Positions 10,508-22,708 are shown, counted from the first letter of the stretch. The stretch: 64,000 bases of DNA from Lutjanus erythropterus (GCA_020091685.1 CM034609.1:16690204-16754203); one strand, 5' to 3'. Numbers and translations: made by a program. Notes: generated from the letters alone by a model not told the origin.

Positions 10508-10699
10508 GACAGCTGCCTGGCCAAGAAGGACCAGAACATATCCATCAAAAAGAAATTAACAGGGTTATTATTGTAGCTTATAGACCGTTCAAATGTTTTA
10601 TTACTGAAAGAGAGGAATATAGGCATCACTTAGACATGCATTACAGGAGAGCGAGGTATTTCAGGATAGCATTAAAGGAGATATTCTATGTCTTGAAGC

Positions 10700-11470
10700 T
10701 TGCACAAGGTTCCTATACCTTTTCCAAAGTCAAACTCAAGCACTTCTCAAGAATTTTCAAGCTTTTCTAGCACTGTACAGCTGTGATAAATAACATATTT
10801 ATATATATGCTTAAAATGATTATTTAATTTCTGCCTTATCACATTAAAACAGATGCTACAACCAAAATTCTGTTTTCCTAATAGTTCTCAGAAGTGCAAC
10901 AAATTAAAGGAAGACATGTTTCATCTGTCACCTGTCTGTAAGTAGACTTGACATCCTAAACACCCTGGCTGAGCCAGTATCCGACTTACTTAATTTCATT
11001 ATCTAACATGTGAACTATTCGGTTCACAGGTAGTGATTTACTACAGTCAGTTGTCTGTCAATGTAAAGCTACGCCTGTTATGCTTAAAACAATACACACT
11101 CTAAAGTTGGAGTTCAGTGACTGTCTGCCAGACTTCATTAACATATTGCTCAATTTAAGCATCATAAATATCCGCTCCTTCTAAAAGACTATTAATGATT
11201 TCTTGCAACTCATAAAAAAACACTCATTCAATGAACAGTCTGCATTAATTTGAACCCTAAGTGATGTGAAACATTAAAGAAATTTCAAAGGGGGACATAG
11301 CAGCTGTAGCTTTGTTGCCAGAGTAAGAAATATTTCAACCTAACATGTTTCCTTACTTTATGTTGGCATATCATGGTCATTTAATGTAATACTATAAGTA
11401 ATATTATACAGACTTCTCCTTTAAAATCAAAGCGTTTTCAAGTATCTCCAGTACCCGTATGAACCCTATC
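10700..11470. mobile_element. Degenerate element with AGGGTTC-type inverted ends
   Basis: The left part reads AGGTTCCTATACCTTTTCC and then CAAACTCAAGCACTTCTCAA. The right part complements it (GCGTTTTCAAGTATCTCC, then AGTACCCGTATGAACCCT at 11450-11467). This is the layout of a fish repeat I know with AGGGTTCATACGGGTAC-like ends. The centre is AT-rich and has no coding frame. Confidence 0.5.
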
Positions 11471-11479
11471 AGAACAATG

Positions 11480-12480
11480 CATTGGATTGCTCCTGTTTTT
11501 AGAAGACAAGCGCCTGGTAACTTAATGACCAACATATGTGACCAAAACATCTGAAGGTTGAAACATATCTTTCAAAGTTTCCAACAGTACTGACAAAAAA
11601 AAAAGGAATCATATTCCCTCCCTAATCACATGGCAAGAATCCGAAGAGATTATGTATCTCACAAATGCTTTGGGAAATGAAGAAGACAGGAGTTTGACAT
11701 TGAGGGCCAGAAACTCAATCTGCCACCAGTGTAGCGCTGCGGTATCAGATGCTAGGCTGCTAAAAGGGCGCTGAGGACGTGAGGTATGATAGCTGGCCGC
11801 GCCGCGCCGGGGGATTCTGTGTGCATCCTCCCTGCAGCTGAAGGAAAGCATCTTTTGTAAAGAGAGTGAGCACCATTGTCCTCCTTTGGTGTTTACGTTT
11901 GTCTTGAATTTCACCTAGTGCACAGCGCAGCCCCACCAAGCCACAGGATAGGCATTGTTCTGGGCCCGTGCAGGAATGGTAGCCTGCAGTCACCTTCTTT
12001 CTGACTGTCGCCATTGTCCCACCACCAACCCCCCAAACTTCTTTGTTTTTGCTCGCCGCCACAGACAGCTCAGATTGTTGCCTGATGTTGCTTCCTCCTC
12101 GTCCCATTGTTTCCACGTCTCCTCTTATGTACAACTTCTCTCCTTCTTGTAGGTCGATGTGTGTGTATCGGTTGGCTGAGTGGTTGGAGGGGATGGGAGC
12201 GAGGGGGGTTGGGGTACATAGAGTGCATGTGAAGTTTTATGGCTAACCACATGTGTTTTTGAATCTTTGAGCTTCCACGTTTTTTTTTTTTTCCCAGGGT
12301 GCATGAGGGGCTGGGGCATGAGGATGGGGCGGAGAGAGGGAAGTTCGGGGTATGAGAGAGGGAAGAATTAAAGAACCAGGACTGGGACATGTGGTTCTTG
12401 TTTGGGGCGCTGCATTCAGAGATGGTGGGTCTGGCTTCTCTTTGCTCTGACCTGCATCTGCAATCTAAACATCCCACTGA
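11480..12480. other. Repeat-poor intergenic island
   Basis: This kilobase has no transposon I recognise. It has a small CpG cluster (GGCCGCGCCGCGCCGGGGG, 11793-11811) and C/T-rich then G-rich stretches. Open frames on both strands lack splice sites in sensible places and have no domain. It may hold conserved regulatory sequence. Confidence 0.35.
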
Positions 12481-12749
12481 TTATTAGACAATAAGTACTG
12501 TAAAAAAAACTATTTGTTTTAACTTAAAAAAAAGTTAATGCTGGGCTTAATTTTAAATTGACTGAATTTGAAAAGACAAGTTGAGGTAATGATTAAAGAA
12601 ATTAAACATTTCCAGTAAAAATAAACTACATTATATTAATTCAGTTGTACTTGAGAAAACATGCTCATTAAGGTTAATATATCAAGTTGAACCAATAACT
12701 CCTCAGTCACACTAACGAACATTACAAATAAATCTTATTTTCTTTTATA
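12481..12749. other. AT-rich interspersed repeat-like DNA
   Basis: ACTGTAAAAAAAACTATTTG and nearby TTAACTTAAAAAAAAGTTAA resemble a common low-complexity fish repeat. No gene is seen. Confidence 0.35.
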
Positions 12750-13540
12750 ACCACAATTCCAAAATAGTTGGGACATTATGTAAAGGGTAAAAAAAAAACT
12801 TAATGCAATAATTTGCAAATATATTTCAACTTGTATTCAACTGAATACAGTACAAAGACAAGAATTTTAATGTCCACACTGAGAAACTTTATTGCTTTTT
12901 GTAAATCTACAGCTAATTAGATGCTTGCAACATGCTTCAGAAAAGTTGGGATAGGAGCAACAAAAAGTGGGAAAGCAGTGTAATCTCTGCTGTAAGGGGC
13001 AAGGTCAAAAGCCAACATGGAGTGCCCATAACCTTTGACCCCTCAGCATTAAAACTACATATCTACAAATGCAAGTTAAGGTTCTGCCATGCAAAGTGAA
13101 AACCATTAATCAGCAACATCCAGAAACACTGCTGCCTTCTCAGGCTCATCTGAGATGGACTGGGACAAAGTGGTAAAGTGTGCTGTGGTCTGACGAGTCC
13201 ACATTTCAAATGTTTTTTTTTTTGTTTTTTTTAAATCTTCAACATTGTGTCCTCTGGGTTAATGAGGACAATGACCATCCAGATTGTTGCTAGCGCTTGC
13301 TTAAAAATCCAGCATCTGTGGTGGTATGGGGGTGTGTTAGTGCCCCATGGCATCATGGGTAGCTGTCACATCTGTGAAGGCACCATTAAGCTGAAAGGCA
13401 CATACAGGTTTTGGAACGACATATGCTGCCATCCAGACAGCGTCTTTTTCAGAGACGATTTTTTACAGTGAGGGTGCTCTTATGCCCTCTTGATAAATAC
13501 AGCAGCATGACAACAAATCAGATTCCTCATTTTGAAATCA
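12750..13540 (+). mobile_element. Tc1-like transposon remnant (family 1), internally deleted
   Basis: The left terminus ACAATTCCAAAATAGTTGGG starts at 12753 and is followed by the family's subterminal TTTGCAAATATATTTCAAC. The transposase part includes a GTGGTCTGACGAGTCCACAT match (the first catalytic Asp, SDES) near 13182-13205, then a segment reading VLVPHGIMGSCHICEGTIKL. The element is shorter than a full copy, lacks the N-terminal DNA-binding part, and has a poly(T) interruption near 13211-13231. It cannot be active. Confidence 0.8.
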
Positions 13541-14895
13541 GAAAGTCAAATGGTGAGCTTTTTTGTTAACTGGAGTGCAGATTCTCATATTACAAATCTA
13601 TCATTTCCTTTGTAACACTCTATATCTGCTAGATCAGGTTTCTTGTTGGTTGTAAGTGTGTGGGAGCATATTAGCATGATGCCTCTGGGCTCTGTGAATT
13701 CACTACAGAATGTAGTAAAGTCAGTCTGTGAACCACGTGAACACCAAACCGCAGCCCCCCCTTTAGCCTGTTAGATACAAGCAGCAACACCCACATAGCT
13801 CCAAAGCCCTCTGGGTAATGATCTGTTTTACATGTTCGCACACCCCCAAAAGCACTAAAAGCCCACAATGCAAGGCCAATGATTTAATGTGATATAATCT
13901 TTGGCAAAATCATCCATAACAAAAAGTACAATAAAAAGTATATCATCGGGGTAAAACATCTCTGTAATTCTTTATTTTATAGGTTTGTAGTTTCTTCATC
14001 ATTTCTCAGGAAGTTACTTGGAAAGAAAATTTAGATAGTTGTCACTTTGTACACCTCCAATTAATCTGTTTCAAATAACTAGTGTATCCTGGAGCCTTTT
14101 AGTCACAGTACAGCGGACATTTATCTACAGGCAATACATTTCAGTGCCTATGGAGAATTTTCCCTGTAGTGACAAATTATATATTTGTTTTGTGGAAACT
14201 TCTTGGGAAATAATCAGTAAATGACAGATCCATAAAATAAAACATTACCAATTATCAAAAGGTTGACCCTTAAGTTGGTTATAAAGCCCTGCAGCCTCGA
14301 TGCAGGCTTACAAACCACACTCCTCTCAGGTGCAGCACCTCTTTTGTGTCATGAGATGGAGGAAACCCCCACAGTTCTGTGCAAGGCGCGGTTACTATTT
14401 ATTTAATTACTTACTTTTCCATGACTGTAATGAATGTGCCTGTCACCGACACTAACATTTTTGTCAGTGCTGTTTATAACATCATTTTAATATTTATTTA
14501 ATTACAATATCCATCATGATGAATGTTCCTGTTTCCCTCAAAGAAAAGTGAGCGCATCTCAATGCTTGCCGGTGTATTTAAACTGGCCTCTGTTGGGCGT
14601 CTGAGGCTGTTTTGGTCCTGGTCTGGCTGTGTTCACTAGACTCCCTCAGTCAAGGAAGAGTCAGCTAATCAGACTGCACTCCCTGCTAGTGTTAGGAAGG
14701 AAAACGTGTAAGCAATAAGCCCTCCGCTAGCCGTTTTATGGGAACTTTAAAACTTTTTGCATTGGTATAAGAATGTCCTACTGCTTCGTGCGTTGCTGCT
14801 GTAACAGGAAGGTCACTGTAAGATGTTTGAACAAATGACTAAAGCTGTTGTTTTTCTGGTGAGGCCAGTTCTCATAAACAGATCATAGAAGAAAC
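13541..14895. other. Intergenic, no gene recognised
   Basis: Mixed AT-rich DNA. A GC-richer patch at about 14535-14710 has no repeat I recognise and could be regulatory. No exon was found. Confidence 0.45.
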
Positions 14896-14896
14896 A

Positions 14897-14910
14897 TATA
14901 TATATATAAA
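14897..14910. repeat. Short (TA)n
   Basis: Seven TA units follow AACATATATA. Confidence 0.8.
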
Positions 14911-15145
14911 GTATTTCCAGGAATCAGTTCATATCCTGGTAGAATAACTTCCTTGTCTAACTCAGAAGCCCACTTTGTTGGAAGGCGCCGTATTTCATTG
15001 AAACTCAAAATAAGTGATGACAGGCTGAGTCTGAGGTGCTGAAAAGTGGTCATCACAGAGCATGGTGAGAACCCTCGTCCGTTTGCTTTCGGGTTGGAAC
15101 AGCTAACTTGTTTTGGTGTGTATGTAACCCCCCCACATCCAAACA

Positions 15146-15146
15146 G

Positions 15147-15180
<34 letters not shown>

Positions 15181-15203
15181 ACACACACACAAACACACAC
15201 ACA
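15146..15203. repeat. (CA)n microsatellite
   Basis: About 58 bases of CA with two interruptions (CAGACACA and CAAACACA). Its translations (THTHTH or VCVCVC) are not genes. Confidence 0.95.
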
Positions 15204-16295
15204 TATACCCCTCCACAGCCCTCCTCTGTAGCTGACCCAGTCTAATTTTTCTGTTTACTCCACTCAGTGTTTCACAGTTGAACAGATCAAACGCGCTGCT
15301 AAGCTGTGGGTTTGTTTACTCCGGCTCTGACCCACGCCCAGCCAGGGACGCGCAAGCACTGCAGCTCTTTTTCCACATTTGGCATTTTTTGCTTTTCATC
15401 TGGATCACAGCCTTCTCCTCCCTCCCCTCCCTCATTCCTACTTCTGATGACTCCCCCTGCCCTCTTTGCCCCTGAAAAGTTTTGTTCAGCACACACCAAA
15501 GGTTTGTGTAAGCCTCAGTTTTCTGTAAATGTAATCGATCAATTACCCCGTTTGCTTCTTCTCTCGTGCACCTGTGGAGCCTTCACCCATAGTCACACCC
15601 CTCATGACTGCTTTCATCACATTTATGAAGGCTTTTTTTTTTTTGCTCACACACACCCTCTCCTTGATTCTTCCCTGCCTTCTCACACGTTCTCTGTTAT
15701 CCTTTCTAATTCTCTGCTTTGAAACAGTTCGCCTCTCTTTCTGCGCTCTCCCAGTCACGCACCAGTATACGCGCTCCCTTGCAAGCAAATGCACTCACAT
15801 GCATGCTCACACGTATGCTGATGCAGGCTGTGTGTGATGTGAAGCCAGGTCCGTTCCTTTCCCAGGCAGACCAGCAGGAGTGAGGACCCTCGGCTCACAG
15901 TTCACCTCCCTCCCTCCCTGGCTCTTTCTTTCTCCCCGCTCCCTTTCTTCTTTTTTCTGTCCAACAAGGTAGAGGCCGAGGACAGAGAGATTACATCACT
16001 GAAGTGGAGTCCAGGTGGACGTAGGACTGTCAGGTGATGAGAGCCAAAAAAACAGCAGTGATGACAGTAAGGCCATGTGGTAATTAAGTGATGATTTTGA
16101 CTATGGTCTTCTCTGTTCTCCATCTTTAAAGCTCACCAGCATGGATCTCTTTCAGCTGTGGTCTAATCCTTGGCTGCAGGATTAAGACAGGTTTGTTCTT
16201 ATTTGACATCACTGAGTTAATAATGGGAGTCTCAAATGACCACCATTACCAGTTACCATACTGTTTTTAAAAATGATCTAAATCAATGTATTAAA
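15204..16295. other. Pyrimidine-rich intergenic stretch
   Basis: The + strand is strongly C/T-rich from about 15400 to 15960, with tracts such as CACCTCCCTCCCTCCCTGG near 15903. Open frames here follow from that bias and carry no domain. I see no exon. Confidence 0.5.
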
Positions 16296-16297
16296 TT

Positions 16298-16298
<1 letters not shown>

Positions 16299-16375
<77 letters not shown>
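16299..16375. repeat. (GATA)n microsatellite
   Basis: About 19 uninterrupted GATA units. Confidence 0.97.
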
Positions 16376-16379
16376 CATC

Positions 16380-16785
16380 TGTCAAAAATGTGTCACTCGA
16401 AGAAGAGAACCGCCGGAATACAGCAGCAGAAGAAGAATATGTAGCATGAAATACATCGGTGCTCAGCTGCAGATCCATGGGACAGAACGAGGCTGCTCAC
16501 ATTGCGGTCCCCGGACCTAAACAGTAGCCGAGACACAGCAAGATTACTCACACTGCAGCCCCTGGGAGTCACGACACAGCTGGGGGGGAAAAAAGCACTC
16601 CAGCCCCTGGGCCTCTCTGACAGGGGATGGGGGATGTGGGGGGAGATGTGATAACATGAAAAAATTAATGAATAAATAAAAATGTGAGGTTAATATTCTG
16701 CTTAAAAATGTTTCACAACAATACTGTTTTCTCTGGTTTTTTTTGTCTGTAAAGTGGATTTTTTAATGCAACCATCCCACTTTCA
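16380..16785. other. Intergenic, no feature recognised
   Basis: A GC-moderate patch (16395-16640), then AT-rich sequence. No exon or known repeat was identified. Confidence 0.4.
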
Positions 16786-16789
16786 AGTG

Positions 16790-16915
16790 CTTCTAAAAAA
16801 CAGAATGAATCAATCCATAATCACTTATCCTTGACGGGTCGCCGGGGGGCTGGAGCCTTTCCCAGGTGAGAGGCAGGGTACACCCTGGACAAGTCACACT
16901 AGGGTTTTACATGGT
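16790..16915 (+). repeat. Fragment of a common fish interspersed repeat
   Basis: AATCCATAATCACTTATCC, then GGGGGGCTGGAGCCTTTCCC and AGGGTACACCCTGGACAAGT, is the core of a very common teleost repeat (canonical CATTATCTGTACCGCTTATCC...GGGGTACACCCTGGACAGGT). I do not know which element it derives from. Confidence 0.65.
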
Positions 16916-18265
16916 TCTCCTTTAAACAACTCAGCAACATGGGTTTTGTTTTACAAGGTTTGGATAATTGCAACCTCATGATGGAATCATGAGGCAAACA
17001 CTGAAGAAAAGAAATTGCTCATTAATACATTTATCTCAATGATTTGTTAGATGTTCTGTGAGGATAATTTCCCATGGCGCTTTGGTATCAGGATTATTTT
17101 CAAAATGAGTTAAATGTGATTCCCTCAAGATAAAAGCTGATGTGCAAAACCTGTCAAAGGCATAATGTCCCGTTTATCAGCCCGCTGACACTGAACATCA
17201 GAGGTGCGGCGTTACTTTGGTGGACCTCGGCTACCTTTGAACACTCGTTACTTGGCTGAAAAAGAAGCACGTCAGGCGGAAGAATCTTAACGACACGCCT
17301 TTGCCTGTTTTTCCAGCCTTGAAGAAGTTAAAATTAGTCTTTTAAAAGGCAGAATTCAAAGCTGGGAGCATGAAAGGGGTGGCAGAATGAAATGTCGGCA
17401 CTGCAGTGTTAAAAGGGAGATGGGAGATGAGAGATCCTAGTGTCTGACTTTGGTGTGACTTCAAAAGGCTGTGTTTAAAGCGGCAGGCCTTAATGCTGGC
17501 CTGATAGCAGAACTGTCATGTCTGTGTGACCTCCCACAGCTGGCCGGCCAGGAACACAGGGCTCATGCCGCGCGCGCGTGTGTGTGTGTTTTGTGATTTC
17601 TTGATGTGTGCGTATGAGCTTGTTTGCTTTTTGTATATTTGTGTGTCAGCACTCTTGTGGCTCTTGCTGTGTGTCTTGATGTGATTGTCTGTGTGCCCTT
17701 TAATGTTTGTGTTTTGATGTCAGTGTATGTGTTTGCCTGAGCTGTGACTTTGCGTGTGCATGTGTGTGTGTGTGTGTGTGCACAGAGGTTGAAGATCTAA
17801 GCCCGGCTCTGCCCTCTCTCCCTATGCACAGGGGCCTTTTTTCCTTCTTGTTAAGATTCAAACGCTGATAGGCTTTGAACTGCAGCTGTAGACTCTGCAG
17901 TCATTTCACCACTTTAGCTCAGCTAGCTAAAGTTGCCCTTGCACTGCCTGTCACCCCATCGCTGCTACCATTACAAACCATCACACCAGCCACATTAACA
18001 GCATAGCAGTGGGTGAAGGCGTGCAGCACCATTTATTAAAGCAGGGATCGCCTTTGATGTGGCAAAACAGACAACTGGCCTGAGCATGGTGTCGCTCAGC
18101 TCAACTTTTTCCCTTCACAGAAAGACAGTTGATCTAATGTTTGTCATGCAGTAAACAGCTTCCAAGATAGACTGAAGGAAGGTATAAATTTACCTAAATC
18201 CTGTTAACTTCATCTTCTCTGTGGATGACACTGTGTTGGTCCAGTCTGAGACATCAACAACTACT
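16916..18265. other. Intergenic with a candidate regulatory island and GT-rich DNA
   Basis: 17150-17560 is repeat-free and moderately GC-rich, with CCTTTGAA (a TCF-type core) at 17234-17241 and GGCCGGCC at 17542-17549. A CG/TG run lies at 17569-17590, a loose GT-rich stretch at 17590-17780, and ordinary DNA follows to 18265. No exon is supported. Confidence 0.4.
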
Positions 18266-18279
18266 GAATGTATTGTCTT

Positions 18280-18490
18280 AAGATTAGGTACAGACCTTCA
18301 TGTTCCACTGAGGATGAATCCAAACAAATTTACAAGTCTTCTCCTTCCCCATCCACGTGGTTAATATTTGTGTTTTTTGTGAAATGTTTCAACAACTATT
18401 TGGTGGATTGCCGTGAAATTCACTCCCACCTCAGCATGAGTTATTTTTAACTTTGGTGACCCCCTGACTTTTGATCTGGATGAAGATGCA
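18280..18490 (+). repeat. Fragment of a fish interspersed repeat of unknown class
   Basis: Pieces GGTACAGACCTTCATGTTCC, CTGAGGATGAATCC, GTGGATTGCCGTGAAATTC and CCTGACTTTTGATCTGG match, from memory, a dispersed teleost repeat reading about GGATTGCCATGAAATTTGGT and ACTTTGGTGATCCCCTGACT. The order is rearranged. Confidence 0.5.
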
Positions 18491-18499
18491 ACAACCTGT

Positions 18500-19057
18500 A
18501 CTTTGTTTCAAATCAGACAAAAACTGGAAAACATATTTTTTTTATTGGACAGTATTACACCCTTTATTAGACCCTTATTAGACTTTAATGTAATTAGGAA
18601 TATATTATGACAGAACTGTACTATAAACTAAAATGAAATCACATATCTGCTACTTTCCATTTTAAAGCACTTAAACTTAAAGTTAATTAAGATAATATTT
18701 ATTTAATTTAAGAGTATTTTTTCATATTTTTCAGATGTGGAAAGAAAAGATTTTGTCTTATATTCTTTAAGTTAAAGCTACTACAAGGAACTTTCAAATT
18801 TTGTTGATTTTGGAGGCCCCTATGGCCAAAAGTGGTAGTGCTTCCACTGTATATATCCTCAAAAGGTAACATCAAAAATGATGTAAAATAAATCTCCCTC
18901 TGTCTCTTTAACTGGCCAACATGCTACTAACTTTGACTGGGAAAATGTAAACACGGGCTCATTTCTTCTGATTTCAAGGAAAATCCAACCCAGTGTCAGG
19001 CGTTAATAAACAGCCAGTCTTCTTGCAGATTTGGCAGCAAAACTATTTAAGCATATT
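18500..19057. other. AT-rich intergenic DNA
   Basis: 18500-18780 is AT-rich. 18780-19030 has wording (TTTTGGAGGCCCCTATGGCC) that may be another dispersed repeat. No gene is seen. Confidence 0.4.
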
Positions 19058-19225
19058 ATGGGATGCCTGTTAGCTCAGTTAGTAGGTCCTCAGCAGTGGA
19101 CGGTGGTTCGATTCCACCCTGTGGCCCTGTGCTGCATGTCTTTCCCACTCTCTCCCTCATTTCCTCTCTATCTCAAACTGCCCTATCAAATAAAGACTAA
19201 AAATCCCTCACCACCCAAAAAACAT
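19058..19225 (+). mobile_element. tRNA-derived SINE
   Basis: The head has an A box TAGCTCAGTTAGT at 19071-19083 and a B box GGTTCGATTCC at 19105-19115. A C/T-rich body and the 3' tail TGCCCTATCAAATAAAGAC follow, matching the SINE at 478-685. It is not a functional tRNA: the stem halves do not pair as a cloverleaf. Confidence 0.85.
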
Positions 19226-19230
19226 TCTGT

Positions 19231-19371
19231 TCATGTTCCATTCCGTTCCGTTCCTTTCCATTATGTTATGTTATGTTATGTTATGTTATGTTATGTTCTG
19301 TTCCGTTCCGTTCCATTCCGTTACGTTACGTTACGTTACGTTACGTTACGTTACGTTACGTTACGTTACGT
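19231..19371. repeat. Mosaic pentanucleotide array (TTCCG, TTATG, TTACG)
   Basis: Blocks of GTTCC/ATTCC variants, about seven TTATG units (19261-19296), more TTCCG variants, then ten TTACG units (19321-19370) form one array with a constant 5-bp period. It begins just after the SINE tail. Confidence 0.95.
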
Positions 19372-21382
19372 CGTACTAGTCATCCAGATAATATTGATAG
19401 ATGGATTACAAACTAATTATTACCATTTAAGAAAGTGTTACAAATATCTGGTCTATCTCCCATGATAGATCATATGATAATGATTTCTTAAAAACTTGGT
19501 AATCATTAACAAATACTTAATATTGTTTGTTAACAGTGAAATAACCATTAACTAAAATTTAATTGACTGTCATTTTACCATTTATTAATGGTGGTTATTA
19601 TAAAGCATTACCCAGAACTTTATATTCTATTGTACATTTAACACCAACACATCTGTCTTTGTCACGGCTGTAAATCTCTGAGCAGCATGTTTGATTTCTC
19701 ACACTGATTGAACACAAACATTGCATGTAATTATCATCATGGATTCTTGACAGATTAATGGGCCCGGGTGGGTTTTTTTTGGTTTTTTTTAACTGTTATC
19801 ATCTTGCACAGGCTTGTCAGTTTATTTTTTCCTCGCTCTGTCTGTCCCTCATGTTCCTTTTGGTGCGTCTCTCCTTATCTGTCGGAGCTAGCAGGCGAGA
19901 AAAGGCCGAGCAGTCTCTTTCCTGCTCTTTAAAGTCCAGCAGGCAGGATACTGCTGAGAGCTGCCTCTCTTCTCCTGCACTTGTTTGTTCTCATTTCATC
20001 TCTCTCTATCTTCTCTCAGGAGAGGGTGCAGACCAGTGCAGATGTTGTGAAAAGACCACAACGTACACACAGCTTTGACACACCTTCATGTCCTTTGCAC
20101 CTTTATGTGCTGCGTACAGAGTGGAGCCCATCAGGGAACCTTTCTCTGCATATGCATCCTGCCACGTCTATATCCTTGATTTGTGTTTTGAACTGAGCTG
20201 AAGAGAGGCCCTGTGTGCAACTATCAGTTGATCAAATAAAAAGTTTCCAGTGGTCACCTCCCGGCTCCTGACTGTGTGTCCGCTCAGCGAGCAGCGGGAG
20301 AGCGAGGGAAACATCGGGAGACGCTCCTGTCACACCCCGATCTCTGCTTTGATGAGTCACATCAAACGATGTCCATATCTAAACGTCATCCTCAAAGGAA
20401 AAACCGGGGGAGGTGTATGTGTGTGTGTGTGAGAGGAAGATACACTATAAAAGAAAAAAGGAAAAGAAAAACAGCTCATAAAGACATATAAACAGCCTTC
20501 TTTGTTTTACTGGGCCGCACTGTTGATAAGGTTTACTCATTTAAAAGTGCCAGATGCAAGGATTGCAGCTTACTTTAAAGTTCTGTTTGTTCGGGATTGT
20601 GTGTTTTGTCGAGATGCGAGTTGCCAGGCAGAGATAATAGACTTCTAAAGGGATATTAAGTCTTGGAAGTCTCTCTCCGGGCTATTCACGGGCAGAGATT
20701 TAGCCGCTATCCTCGCTATTGTGGTAAATTTGCATCTCAGGCTTTGGAGCAACTGTTTTTGCAGTTTAGGGTTTATTCCAAGCTGTCTGTGAGGAGTCTG
20801 TGATGATAGCACACCGCAGAGAGCAAAAAGGAAACATCAAAGGCTGATAGGCTGATGATGTTACCTAACTGGATTTGAATTTGATCCACTATTCCTCTTA
20901 TTCATACTCTACTTCCTGTTTCCTTGCAACTGTTCAGTTTTGTGGCTTTTGTTGATGATGTTTTACTTCTTCTCTTATTTTCCTCCATTGTTTTGTCCTC
21001 TGGCTCTTCTCTTGGCATCGTGTTGAAACTACAGCTGCCAATGAAGAGGCTTTTTCCTGTGATGAAGATTTAATGTGCTTGTCACATGGCACAAATGGCA
21101 TATGTTTGCCCCTGTTGCTGCTTTCTCAATATTCAGCCAGAGAGAAGGTAGGAGGCATACATTTATTCATCATTTCCTCGAGGTTCTGGTGCTGGCGTCT
21201 CGAGCAAATGAACAAAATACAGTTAGGCACCATGTTGGAAATGTTTTAGGGTTGTTTTTGTGTGTGCCACTCAGTTTTTGAACATATATCCTCCACTCAA
21301 GGCAATATGGCACTTCTTTCCTCCTTGTTTCTCTTCTTTCTTCTCTGCCGAGTGTTGTCACTTTTCTTTTTTGCCAGGCTTT
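19372..21382. other. Intergenic with a candidate regulatory island
   Basis: 19372-19740 is AT-rich. 19750-20340 is ordinary. 20490-20880 is repeat-free and has a TCF-type ATCAAAGG at 20836-20843, so it could be a conserved element. A short GT run lies at 20416-20431. Open frames here have no domain or splice context. Confidence 0.4.
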
Positions 21383-21383
21383 A

Positions 21384-21890
21384 CTTAAAGGAGAAATCTG
21401 TTATACAGTTCCTGAAATGCATCATTACATCTCATCAGAGATTAAGGAAACATGCTGAGCTGATATACTAATTTCTCTGGCAACAATATTACAGCTGCAG
21501 TGCCCTCCTTTAACATTTCTATTTCAGCAGATAACTTCTGCTATTGTTTGCCCCTTTCATGTTAATTAGAGTTCATATTAATATCGAATGATTTCTGAAT
21601 GAATTAGTGCCTGTTTACAAGTTGTAAGAATCATTAATAATCCTTCAGAAGGGGTAGATAATTATAACAGTTAAACTGAACAATATGTTAATGGAGTCTG
21701 GCAGGCAGTCACCGAATTCAAACTCCAGAGTGTGTATTTTTGGAGCAATGAGCTTTTGTTTTCAGGGTAAAGGTATTAATTTGACATTGACAGACAATTG
21801 TCACAATTGTTATTGTCAGTTTACAATGTTGGACTCATCTTGCAGCCTGCCTGAGCTTCTTTGAGTGCGGGGAGGCGGGGGCGAGGAAGA
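21384..21890. mobile_element. CTTAAAGGAG-ended element, copy 1 (truncated)
   Basis: It starts CTTAAAGGAGAAATCTGTTA, with CATCTCATCAGAGATTAAGG nearby. It ends in CAGCCTGCCTGAGCTTCTTT plus a G-rich tail. The same blocks in the same order occur at 24964-25945, so this is a dispersed family. No coding frame is present. Confidence 0.6.
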
Positions 21891-22359
21891 AACAACTCAC
21901 TTCAACCACAGACAGCGTATTAAAAAAAGGAATTCAACGTATTTAATATACCGTCTATGGCTCTAACTCGCATGTGTTTGTTTTAGACGGCTCCACCACT
22001 TCACAAAAACTGGGTTAAAGAGTTAATAGTGTGCAGGTCAGGAAAGAACTTTTCTGAAGGCCACTAAGAGTTCTCAGTTTAATTGAACACGGAGCACTTT
22101 TTTTTTTTTTAAACAAAATGGGCCTCATCCTGCCTTTACATCTGTTAGAAGAGGCTCTCATAGCAGGTTCCAAGAAAGAGAGGAGGGGGAGAGGGCTGAA
22201 CCACGGAGAGATGTGAAGCTTTTAAGTCTTTATTCATCTCTTCAGGAAAAGGATGATGAAGATAAGTAGGAAAGATGCTGCTGCTGGTGCACAGCTTTTT
22301 AAAGAAGTGTACTGTGACATGTAGCATATTTATTTTTTTATTTATATTTAAGTGTATTT
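21891..22359. other. Intergenic, no feature recognised
   Basis: No exon or repeat apart from a short T-run at 22099-22111. Confidence 0.45.
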
Positions 22360-22690
22360 ATGCGTCTGCAGTTTTCTTGCACTGGCCTCCGTTTGTGCCA
22401 CCCTCCCGTCTCAGCTCTGTGCTGCTCTGATGAAAGTGATCATGCATTCTGCGCCAGCACGGGCCCGGCCCGCTCATTAAAAATGCTAATGTCTCCCGCC
22501 GGGTCTTTGATGCGGGACCCAGGCACACAAAGCCAGCCAAGGTTACCAAGGGCCTGTGTAATCCTTTATTCGGGCCCGACGCAGGGAGACACCCAGCTGA
22601 GAGCCCTGACAGTCACAATCAATCATGTCAGGGATGCGACACACAGGTCTGCTGACCCCCTGCAGCACGCTCTGCTTTAATTAGCTAACG
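22360..22690. promoter_or_regulatory. Candidate conserved non-coding element
   Basis: This is a sharply bounded GC-rich block without repeats, between AT-rich DNA and a CA repeat. It has homeobox-type TAAT cores (ATTAAAAATGCTAATG near 22475 and TTTAATTAGCTAA near 22676), a TCF core CTTTGAT at 22505-22511, and CAATCAATCATGTCAGGGA near 22617. Open frames on both strands show no domain. Function is inferred only. Confidence 0.35.
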
Positions 22691-22708
22691 TAGGAGAGTG
22701 TATACTGC

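Noticed and set aside
12070-12477. A 135-codon - strand open frame
   Set aside because: Low-complexity Ser/Pro/Lys stretches and no family resemblance.
15306-15840. Overlapping open frames of 83-138 codons in several phases
   Set aside because: Strand-biased C/T-rich DNA suppresses stop codons; no domain or splice sites.
19061-19135. A tRNA gene
   Set aside because: A and B boxes are present but the cloverleaf stems do not form, and the sequence continues into a SINE body and tail.
19031-19465. A 144-codon + strand open frame
   Set aside because: It spans the SINE and the pentanucleotide array; the C-terminal half is a 5-residue repeat from the array.
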